Source of the DNA: Microbacterium sp. SA39
Lineage (GTDB): Bacteria; Actinomycetota; Actinomycetes; Actinomycetales; Microbacteriaceae
Assembly (NCBI RefSeq): GCF_000967865.1
Contig: NZ_JXRU01000037.1
Span: 1-64,000, forward strand
Length of the DNA stretch: 64,000 nt
Direction of reading: 5' to 3'
Below the pieces are notes generated by a model. It was not told where the DNA came from. It saw only the letters and a list, made by a program, of their open reading frames with translations, and did not search any database. The position numbers and the translations under genes are program-made. Below, in pieces: positions 57,722-64,000 of the stretch. Positions within the stretch are counted from its first letter, which is position 1, and every line of letters begins with the position of its first letter.

Positions 57722-58912
57722 ATGACTGAGAACTGGACCGGGGATGCCGTGGGCGTCCTGCCTGCTGATGCCGCAGACGCGCTGCTCGTCGGGCGCGTGC
57801 AGCTGCCCGAGGGGCCGAGCGTCGTGGTGCTGCGCGACGGCCGCCTGCACGATCTGTCGGCGACCTTCCCGACCATGGCCGCGCTCGCCGAGACCGCCGA
57901 CCCCGCGTCCGCTGTCTGCGCGGCGGATGGGCCGGTCGTCGGAGGATTCGACGAGGTCTGGGCCAACACCGACCCGGACACCCGCGACGCCGCGCGCCCG
58001 TGGCTGCTGTCCCCGATCGACTTGCAGGTCGTCAAGGCGTCCGGGGTGACGTTCCCCGTGTCGATGCTCGAGCGCATCATCGAGGAGCGCGCCCGCGGCG
58101 AGGCCGAGTCGGCCGACGGCATCCGCGCCACGATCGTCGACGCGCTGGGCGGGGACATACGCGACCTCGTTCCGGGATCGCCCGAGGCCGCGCGCCTCAA
58201 GCAGGTGCTCATCGGTGCAGGTCTCTGGAGCCAGTACCTCGAGGTCGGCATCGGACCGGATGCTGAGATCTTCACCAAGGCGCCTGTCCTGGCGACGGTC
58301 GGCGCCGGGTCGGATGTCGGAGTGCTCGCCGAATCGAAGTGGAACAACCCCGAGCCAGAGGTCGTGCTGGTGGTCGCCTCGCACGGCGCCATCGTCGGCG
58401 CCACACTCGGCAACGACGTGAACCTCCGCGACATCGAGGGCCGGTCCGCGCTGCTGCTCGGACGCGCGAAGGACAACAACGCGTCGGCATCGGTCGGTCC
58501 GCTGATCCGGTTGTTCGACGACGGATTCAGCCTCGACGATGTGCGTCAGGAGACCGTCACCCTCTCGGTCGACGGCGACGACGGATTCTGCATGGAGGCC
58601 TCGTCGCACATGGCGCAGATCAGCCGCGATCCCGCCGACCTCGTGCGGCAGGCGAGCGGCACCCACCACGCCTACCCCGACGGCTTCGTGCTGTATCTCG
58701 GAACGATGTTCGCCCCGACAGACGACCGCGGCGAGGCGGGCCACGGCTTCACACACCACCTCGGCGATGTCGTGCGCATCGCCTCTCCCCACCTGGGCGC
58801 GCTGGTGAATCGCGTGCAGCACAGCGAAGAACTCGCGCCGTGGAGCTTCGGCATCGGCGCGCTCATGACCAACCTCGCACAGCGGGGCCTGCTCGGAAGG
58901 ACGAGTGCATGA
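57722..58912 (+). CDS. FAH-family enzyme, 2-keto-3-deoxy-sugar-acid dehydratase/hydrolase type
   Basis: A 396-aa fumarylacetoacetate hydrolase superfamily member. The catalytic domain has TFPVSMLERIIEERA, then ESKWNNPEPEVVLVV, then LGNDVNLRDIEGRSALLLGR, the metal site region, and ASVGPLIRLFDD. The size and the NDVNLRDIEG segment resemble 2-keto-3-deoxy-pentonate dehydratases (KdaD/XylX type) that give alpha-ketoglutarate semialdehyde. The aldehyde dehydrogenase directly behind it fits that reading. GAGGAG precedes ATG 57722. Specific substrate not determined. Confidence 0.85.
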   Translation: MTENWTGDAVGVLPADAADALLVGRVQLPEGPSVVVLRDGRLHDLSATFPTMAALAETADPASAVCAADGPVVGGFDEVWANTDPDTRDAARPWLLSPIDLQVVKASGVTFPVSMLERIIEERARGEAESADGIRATIVDALGGDIRDLVPGSPEAARLKQVLIGAGLWSQYLEVGIGPDAEIFTKAPVLATVGAGSDVGVLAESKWNNPEPEVVLVVASHGAIVGATLGNDVNLRDIEGRSALLLGRAKDNNASASVGPLIRLFDDGFSLDDVRQETVTLSVDGDDGFCMEASSHMAQISRDPADLVRQASGTHHAYPDGFVLYLGTMFAPTDDRGEAGHGFTHHLGDVVRIASPHLGALVNRVQHSEELAPWSFGIGALMTNLAQRGLLGRTSA

Positions 58913-60423
58913 CGACTCTCAACACGACCGACCCCCGCACCGGGAACACGTCGGCCACCGACATCGAACCGACGGATGCCGCCCACGTCGCAGCCCTCAC
59001 CGAGGCGGCGGCATCCGCGTTCATCGAGCTGCGCTCCCGTCCGCGCGCGTGGCGGGCCGGGCTCCTCCGTGCGCTCGCCGACGGGCTCGAGGCCGACCGG
59101 GAGGCGCTCGTCGGCGCGGCCCTCGCCGAGACCGGGCTTCCCGAGGCGCGGCTGAACGGGGAACTCTCGCGGAGCGCCTTCCAGTTCCGTCTGTTCGCGG
59201 ATGCCGTGGACGAGGGCGGCTACCTCGAAGCCGTCATCGATCATGCGGGCGACACCCCGCTCGGCCCCGGTCCCGACGTGCGGCGCATGCTCGTGCCGAT
59301 CGGACCCGTCGCGGTCTTCGGCGCCAGCAACTTCCCGTTCGCGTTCTCGGTGGTCGGCGGCGACACCGCATCCGCGCTCGCCGCGGGCTGCCCCGTCGTG
59401 ATCAAGGCGCACAGCTCGCACCTTCTCACCTCGCAGCGTTCGTTCGACTCCCTGTCGCGCGCGGCATCCGCCTATGGTGCGCCGCAGGCCACGCTGGGCA
59501 TCGTGTACGGGCAGCAGGCCGGAGGGCTGCTCGTCGCGGACCCGCGCATCACGGCCGTCGGGTTCACCGGCTCGCTGTCGACGGGCAAGATCCTGCAGGC
59601 GATCATCGACGAGCGCGAGACGCCCATCCCGTTCTACGGCGAGCTGTCGAGCCTCAACCCGCTGGTGATCACACCGGGGGCGGCGGCGGAGCGCACGGCC
59701 GCGATCGGCGAGGGCCTCTTCGCCTCGGTCACCGGGTCGGCCGGGCAGCTGTGCACGAAGCCGGGTGTCGCGTTCGTGCCCGTGGGTGCCGAGGGTGATG
59801 CCCTGGTCGCCGACGTGGTCGCCCGGGCCGAGGATGCCGCCGCGCAGACGCTGCTGAACTCCCGCATCCACGGCGCGTTCGACGAGATCCGCACCCGCCT
59901 GATCGACGAAGGTGGGGCGCGCAGTCTCGTGGCGCCGCGCGCCGGGGAGGACGGGTTCTCCCTCACCCCCGCCGTGCTGGAGATCGACGCGAAAGACGTC
60001 ACGCCCGCGGTGGCGGAGGAGGCCTTCGGGCCGCTCGTCGTGGTGATGCGGTACTCGACGGTCGCGGAGGTGCGCGACGCCCTCCAGGCGGTGCCGCACT
60101 CTCTGACGGCGACCATCCATTCGTCGCCCGACGAGGCCGACGTGCGTGGAGAGCTGACGGACGCCGCGCGCGACCTGGTCGGCCGCATCGTCTACGACGG
60201 CTACCCCACGGGTGTGCGGGTGTCGTGGGGCATGAACCACGGCGGTCCGTGGCCGGCGACGAACACGCAGCACAGCTCGGTCGGGGTCACCGCGATCCGT
60301 CGGTTCCTGCGCCCGCTCGCCTGGCAGGACGCCCCGGTCGACGTGCTCCCGGACGAGTTGCGCGACGGTCCGGCCGACCTGCCGCGGCGGGTCGACGGCG
60401 TGCTGCAGCTCGCGGATTCGTAG
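58909..60423 (+). CDS. Aldehyde dehydrogenase, alpha-ketoglutarate semialdehyde dehydrogenase type
   Basis: A 504-aa NAD(P)-dependent dehydrogenase. GPVAVFGASNFPFAFSVVGG (about 128-147), VIKAHSSHL (nucleotide contact), GFTGSLSTG (Rossmann loop), YGELSSLNP (catalytic Glu) and GQLCTKPG (catalytic Cys) are present, in the order of the NADP-type KGSADH group. With the FAH enzyme upstream it completes a Weimberg-like end to alpha-ketoglutarate. Its ATG overlaps the FAH stop. Last gene of the operon. Confidence 0.9.
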   Translation: MTTLNTTDPRTGNTSATDIEPTDAAHVAALTEAAASAFIELRSRPRAWRAGLLRALADGLEADREALVGAALAETGLPEARLNGELSRSAFQFRLFADAVDEGGYLEAVIDHAGDTPLGPGPDVRRMLVPIGPVAVFGASNFPFAFSVVGGDTASALAAGCPVVIKAHSSHLLTSQRSFDSLSRAASAYGAPQATLGIVYGQQAGGLLVADPRITAVGFTGSLSTGKILQAIIDERETPIPFYGELSSLNPLVITPGAAAERTAAIGEGLFASVTGSAGQLCTKPGVAFVPVGAEGDALVADVVARAEDAAAQTLLNSRIHGAFDEIRTRLIDEGGARSLVAPRAGEDGFSLTPAVLEIDAKDVTPAVAEEAFGPLVVVMRYSTVAEVRDALQAVPHSLTATIHSSPDEADVRGELTDAARDLVGRIVYDGYPTGVRVSWGMNHGGPWPATNTQHSSVGVTAIRRFLRPLAWQDAPVDVLPDELRDGPADLPRRVDGVLQLADS

Positions 60424-60429
60424 GAGCTT

Positions 60430-60506
60430 GGACGGGCTCAGCGGCCCAGAGGGCCCTGGGTCCCTGAGCCTGTCGAAGGGGCCCTGAGCCTGTCGACGGG
60501 CTCAGC
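60430..60506. repeat. Family C repeat cluster (bidirectional terminator-like)
   Basis: At least three half-copies of the CTGAGCCTGTCGAAGGG type in opposite orientations, between the convergent aldehyde dehydrogenase and aldo-keto reductase genes. The aldo-keto reductase stop codon is inside the last copy. Confidence 0.75.
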
Positions 60507-61509
60507 CGAAAACGCCGTCCGGCAGCAGTCCGCGCATGATCAGCGCGCCCCAGAGCCCGTCGTCGATGACGGCCTCGAGCCGCTCGATCCCCGCCGCGAC
60601 CTGGCCGCCGTCGCGGCATCCGAGTACCACGGACGTGACCGCGGGATGCCGCAGGCTGAACTGCATGGCGGCGGTGGGCAGGTCGATGCCGAAGTCCTCG
60701 CACACGTCGGCGATGGCGTTGGCTCGGGCGATGAGCGCGGGCGGTGCGGGGACGTAGTCGTAGGTGGCGTCCGCGGCGACGCGCGGGTGCGCCAGCAGCC
60801 CGGAGTTGTAGACCCCGACGTTCACGACACCGACGCCGCGGGCGAGAGCGGCGGGCAGCAGGTCGGCGAGAGCGGGCTGTTCGAGGAGCGTGTAGCGTCC
60901 GGCGAGCATGACCACGTCGATGTCGGTCTCGCGCACGAATCGGGCCGGCAGGGCGGACTGGTTCATGCCGACGCCCACCGCGTTCACGACTCCCTGCTCG
61001 CGTAGCTCGGTCAGCGCTCCGATGCCCTCCTGCGAGGCCTGGTCCCAATGGTCGTCGGGGTCGTGCAGGTAGACGATGTCGAGCCGGTCGACGCCGAGGC
61101 GGTCCATGCTCGCCTCGACGCCGCGGAGGATCGCGCCCCGCGAGAAGTCGAACTCGCGGCGGTAGGCCGCCGGCACTGCGAACCCGCCGCCGTCGAGCTG
61201 GCCCTCCGCATGGGGCTGGGGGATCAGCGTCCGCCCGGCCTTGGTCGACAGCACGTACTCGTCGCGAGGTCGGTCGGCGAGGAGCGCGCCGAGGCGTCGC
61301 TCGGAGTAGCCCAGGCCGTAGTGCGGAGCGGTGTCGAAGAGCCGCGAGCCGTGATCCCACGCGGTGTCGACGGCCGAGCGCGCCTGCTCGTCTGAGGTGA
61401 CGCGGCCGAGGTTGCCGAGCTGGGCGCCGCCGAGGCCGAACCGGGTGAGGGGTGTTCCGGTGCGCAGCCGTGCCGACGGCATCCGCTGTGATCGCTGATC
61501 TTCTCGCAC
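60502..61509 (-). CDS. Aldo/keto reductase, D-threo-aldose (L-fucose) 1-dehydrogenase-like
   Basis: A 335-aa TIM-barrel oxidoreductase. LTRFGLGGAQLGNLG starts the barrel. FDTAPHYGLGYSERRLGALL carries the Asp/Tyr of the active site (about 59-78), STKAGR the Lys, and LDIVYLHDPDDH the His. This subgroup oxidises sugars at C1 (L-fucose, D-arabinose, galactose). That would feed the sugar-acid operon. GTG 61509 has TACGCT 6 nt upstream (61516-61521), so it is probably leaderless; an ATG at 61482 is an alternative. A GntR-like operator lies just upstream. Confidence 0.85.
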   Translation of the reverse strand: MREDQRSQRMPSARLRTGTPLTRFGLGGAQLGNLGRVTSDEQARSAVDTAWDHGSRLFDTAPHYGLGYSERRLGALLADRPRDEYVLSTKAGRTLIPQPHAEGQLDGGGFAVPAAYRREFDFSRGAILRGVEASMDRLGVDRLDIVYLHDPDDHWDQASQEGIGALTELREQGVVNAVGVGMNQSALPARFVRETDIDVVMLAGRYTLLEQPALADLLPAALARGVGVVNVGVYNSGLLAHPRVAADATYDYVPAPPALIARANAIADVCEDFGIDLPTAAMQFSLRHPAVTSVVLGCRDGGQVAAGIERLEAVIDDGLWGALIMRGLLPDGVFG

Positions 61510-61528
61510 CCGCTCAGCGTAGCGAATA

Positions 61529-61541
61529 CATATGACGAATG
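61529..61541. promoter_or_regulatory. GntR operator candidate, site 2
   Basis: CATATGACGAATG agrees with site 1 (51145-51157) at 11 of 13 bases. It lies directly upstream of the TACGCT -10 box of the aldo-keto reductase gene, where a repressor would cover the -35 region. Confidence 0.55.
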
Positions 61542-61600
61542 ATCAATAGCGGACGAAACCCGGTCTCGCGCATTCCTCGCGACAGGGGACAATGGGACTG

Positions 61601-62533
61601 ATGCTTCCCTCGCCGCACGCCCAGCACGCGGCTCCGCGCTCCCCGATGCGCGGTCCTGCCCTGCCGATCGGTGTCGCCGTGACCGCGATCGGCATACTGA
61701 TCTCGATCGCGTCCGCACCGATCGCGTCGTCGAGTGCGGTCGAGGAGATGCCGGAACCGGTGGCTGTGGTGCAGGTGCCGACCGTCAAGGTAGGGGCGAC
61801 GATCGCGGCGGACCCGTGCGCCGACCCGACAGTGCTGCAGTCACTCTCGAGCGGTGACGACGCCGCGACCGTCGCCGGTTTCGGCGGGGGAGAGAACTTC
61901 CGTGCCGCGGTGGTCGCCGGTAATGCGCCCTGCATCTCGCTGACCGACCCGGCACGCCTGTGGGTCGTCGTGAACAAGAGCCTCCCGTTGAATCCACCCG
62001 AGTACGAGCCCGCGGGGCTTGACTCCGTGCCGCTGCAGATGACGACGCGATCGGGCCTGGTGCGCTCAGATGTCGCCGCTGCCGTCGGACAGATGGCCGA
62101 TGCGGCGGCGGCCGCGGGAGCGGGCCGCATCGGCGCGAACAACGGCTACCGGTCTTACGGTCTGCAGGCCGCCAACTACGACAATTTCGTGCGAACGCTG
62201 GGGCAGACGGATGCGGATGCCGGTTCGGCCAGGCCAGGGCACAGCGAGCATCAGACCGGTCTCGCGCTCGACGTGGTGGCGTGCGACGCGGCGTGCGGCG
62301 GGCTCGACGGGTTCGGCGGCACCGGGCAGAGCGAATGGGTGGCGGCGAACGCGTGGGAGTTCGGGTTCATCGTCCGCTACGAAGACGTGGGCACGCCGGT
62401 GACCGGTTATGCGCCCGAGCCGTGGCACCTGAGATACGTCGGTGTGGACCTCGCCGCTGCCTACCGCTCGGGTGGATACCGCACGCTCGAGGAGTTCTTC
62501 GGGCTGCCCGCGGCGCCCGACTACACCCACTGA
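61601..62533 (+). CDS. D-alanyl-D-alanine carboxypeptidase, M15B (VanY) family
   Basis: A 310-aa peptidase for cell-wall peptide trimming. A membrane segment (PIGVAVTAIGILISIASAPI, about 17-36) serves as signal anchor. The zinc site is SEHQTGLALDVV (His and Asp, about 211-222) and EPWHLRYVG (second His). NNGYRSYGLQ is the conserved front motif. ATG 61601 is used because GACAAT lies 7 nt upstream; ATG 61592 is an alternative. Divergent from the aldo-keto reductase. Confidence 0.9.
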   Translation: MLPSPHAQHAAPRSPMRGPALPIGVAVTAIGILISIASAPIASSSAVEEMPEPVAVVQVPTVKVGATIAADPCADPTVLQSLSSGDDAATVAGFGGGENFRAAVVAGNAPCISLTDPARLWVVVNKSLPLNPPEYEPAGLDSVPLQMTTRSGLVRSDVAAAVGQMADAAAAAGAGRIGANNGYRSYGLQAANYDNFVRTLGQTDADAGSARPGHSEHQTGLALDVVACDAACGGLDGFGGTGQSEWVAANAWEFGFIVRYEDVGTPVTGYAPEPWHLRYVGVDLAAAYRSGGYRTLEEFFGLPAAPDYTH

Positions 62534-62639
62534 GGGGCGCGCACGGGGCGCTTTGCGGCATCCCACAAGCGCGGTACCCAGTGTCACGTTCCGTGGGATG
62601 CATTCTCACAATGACCTGTCTCGTGTCGGCATCCGCCCA

Positions 62640-62645
62640 TAGAAT
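62640..62645 (+). promoter_or_regulatory. -10 box TAGAAT for acyl-CoA dehydrogenase gene
   Basis: TAGAAT lies about 40 bp before ATG 62685, leaving a short leader with AGGAGG. This gene uses a normal ribosome site, unlike the leaderless genes. Confidence 0.5.
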
Positions 62646-62684
62646 CGCGGGAGCAACGACGCACGACACGTTCAGGAGGATCGC

Positions 62685-63848
62685 ATGGAACGCGACATCT
62701 ACGAAGAGGATCACGAGGCTTTCCGCGACCTCGTGAAGGATTTCGTCAAGCGCTACGTCACCAACGCGACGATCGAGAAGTGGGATGCCGACGGCGAAGT
62801 CGACCGCGCCACGATGCTCGCCGCGGGCGAGGCCGGCATCATCGGGCTGTCGGTTCCGGAGGAGTTCGGCGGCGCGGGCATGCTGCAGGACTATCGCTTC
62901 CGCGCGGTCGTCAACGAAGAGGTCATCGCCGCAGGTGCCGGTTCGCTCGCCGGCGCATTCGGCATCCAGGACGACCTGGCGATCCCGTACCTGGTGCACA
63001 TGGGCACGCAGGCGCAGAAGGAGAAGTGGCTGCCCCGCATGGCCACCGGCGAGGTCGTCGGAGCTCTGGCCATGACCGAGCCCGGCGCCGGATCCGACCT
63101 GCGCGGTATCAAGACCACCGCGAAGAAGGTCGACGGCGGCTACATCGTCAATGGCGCGAAGACGTTCATCTCGTCGGGTGCCTCGGCCGATCTCGTCGTC
63201 ACGTTCGTGAAGACCGGCGAGGGCAACCGTCCGGACGCGTTCAGCCTCGTGCTGCTCGAAGACGGCATGGAGGGCTTCGAGCACGGCAAGAAGCTGCACA
63301 AGATGGGCTTCCAGGGCCACGACACCGCCGAGCTGTCGTTCAGCGACGTGTTCGTGCCCGAAGAGAACCTCATCGGCGGGGTCGAGGGCAAGGGCTTCGT
63401 GCAGCTGATGATGAACCTGCCCCTCGAGCGCCTGTCGATCGGTGTCGCAGGAGCGGCAGCCGCGCAGGCCGCGCTCGACTGGACGATCGCCTACACGAAG
63501 GACCGCGAGGCGTTCGGCGAGCGGATCATCGACTTCCAGAACACCCGCTTCAAGATCGCCGACATGGCGACCACGGTCGACGCGCTCTGGGCCTATATCG
63601 ACCGCGCGCTGCTCGCCTACTCGAAGGGCAAGCTCTCGGCCGAAGAGGCCGCGAAGGTCAAGTTCTGGGCGACCGAGCGCGAATGGGAGGTGCTCGACAC
63701 CGGGGTGCAGTTGCACGGCGGCTACGGGTACATCACCGAGTACCCGATCGCCCGCGCGTTCCTCGATGCTCGCGTGCACCGCATCTACGGCGGCACCAAC
63801 GAGATCATGCGCGAGATCGTCGGACGGCAGATCGCGGGGAAGCGGTAG
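62685..63848 (+). CDS. Acyl-CoA dehydrogenase, long-chain/isovaleryl type
   Basis: A 387-aa FAD enzyme of fatty-acid or branched-chain oxidation. ALAMTEPGAGSDLRGIKTTA (about 125-144) is the FAD/substrate signature. The end has IYGGTNEIMREIVGRQI, where Gly replaces the Glu of the short/medium-chain YEGT motif; in long-chain and isovaleryl enzymes the base sits instead in the ERL helix (here NLPLERLSIG), which is present. AGGAGG ribosome site. Followed by a strong terminator. Confidence 0.92.
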   Translation: MERDIYEEDHEAFRDLVKDFVKRYVTNATIEKWDADGEVDRATMLAAGEAGIIGLSVPEEFGGAGMLQDYRFRAVVNEEVIAAGAGSLAGAFGIQDDLAIPYLVHMGTQAQKEKWLPRMATGEVVGALAMTEPGAGSDLRGIKTTAKKVDGGYIVNGAKTFISSGASADLVVTFVKTGEGNRPDAFSLVLLEDGMEGFEHGKKLHKMGFQGHDTAELSFSDVFVPEENLIGGVEGKGFVQLMMNLPLERLSIGVAGAAAAQAALDWTIAYTKDREAFGERIIDFQNTRFKIADMATTVDALWAYIDRALLAYSKGKLSAEEAAKVKFWATEREWEVLDTGVQLHGGYGYITEYPIARAFLDARVHRIYGGTNEIMREIVGRQIAGKR

Positions 63849-63865
63849 CAACGGCGATCACGCTG

Positions 63866-63913
63866 GATCAGAAATGCTCCCCTGGACGCTCCCGGGGGAG
63901 CATTTCTGATCCA
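63866..63913. terminator. Perfect 18-bp stem terminator
   Basis: Bases 63866-63883 (GGATCAGAAATGCTCCCC) pair exactly with 63896-63913, loop 12 nt. It stands between the acyl-CoA dehydrogenase and the convergent next gene, so it can end transcription from both sides. Confidence 0.85.
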
Positions 63914-63923
63914 CCCCGACTGT

Positions 63924-64000
63924 CAGGTCCTTCCGACTCCGGCGCGGCGCAGCCGGTCTGCGATCAGGATCCCGAGGGCGGTCGCGCCGACGCAACTGGC
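63924..64000 (-). CDS. C-terminal end of a membrane-type protein (cut by window edge)
   Basis: The minus-strand frame is open from the window edge to a TGA at 63924-63926 and encodes the last 25 residues, ASCVGATALGILIADRLRRA then GVGRT. A hydrophobic stretch with a basic end suggests the last helix of a transporter, but the family cannot be told from this fragment. Confidence 0.45.

Overview
The window reads as a chromosomal segment of a high-GC actinobacterium. It most resembles Microbacterium or a close Microbacteriaceae relative. The reasons are the strong G/C third-position bias, the DUF3073 gene, the DUF222/HNH (13E12-like) gene, an intein-bearing Rv2578c-family radical SAM protein, and many genes with a TANNNT -10 box 6-7 nt before the start codon. 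The genus is an inference from style and gene content, not from a marker gene. No rRNA, tRNA or CRISPR array was seen. No stretch over about 270 bp lacks a gene or a recognisable repeat.

Layout. 1-132: tail of an IS481-type transposase. 248-7774: purine block (purD, CoA-type Nudix hydrolase, sterol-carrier-like protein, small membrane protein, conserved hypothetical, purM, purF, CynX-type MFS). 7781-21171: a glycan locus made of a LacI-type regulator, a GH35 beta-galactosidase, a 1736-residue cell-wall GH101 endo-alpha-N-acetylgalactosaminidase with an LAATG sorting signal, and a sugar ABC transporter. These are tied together by one operator family, TGTNNGCGCNNACA-like, at three promoters. 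An SOS-box-preceded HNH gene lies inside the locus. 21277-24664: MOSC protein, DUF3073, universal stress protein, and a DUF4097-PadR pair with two perfect CACGATATATCGTG operators. 24671-28882: a compact five-gene operon (80-aa peptide, ABC ATPase, ABC permease, small membrane protein, M50-like membrane protease) divergent from a MerR-TipAS regulator. This is the best candidate for an undescribed peptide system.

29042-37502: small membrane protein, nitroreductase, FAD/Rieske oxidoreductase, paired fluoride channels crcB, TetR plus an RND pump, and an aldose 1-epimerase. 37541-40304: DEAD-box helicase with a long structured leader and a tandem palindromic repeat array behind it. 40304-43031: YaeQ, and the radical SAM protein whose cysteine motif is interrupted by an intein. 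43083-48300: a sugar ABC transporter operon with a beta-helix glycosidase-like enzyme. 48440-50250: AbiEi/AbiEii type IV toxin-antitoxin pair. 50339-61509: FadR-type GntR regulator, an eight-gene operon (enolase-superfamily dehydratase, MBL hydrolase, Gfo/Idh oxidoreductase, CoA-transferase, cytosolic solute-binding-like protein, enoyl-CoA hydratase, FAH-family enzyme, aldehyde dehydrogenase) and a convergent aldo-keto reductase. The set suggests an oxidative, Weimberg-like sugar-acid route with an added CoA branch of unknown purpose. 61601-64000: M15B carboxypeptidase, acyl-CoA dehydrogenase, and the end of a further gene.

Three families of short palindromic repeats run through the window: about 80-bp CACAATTCAGCAAGAA elements (three copies), GTTGAGCGAGCGGAGCGAGA elements (three sites, one a tandem array), and CTTCGACAGGCTCAGGGACC-type elements (four sites, three inside coding sequences in frame).
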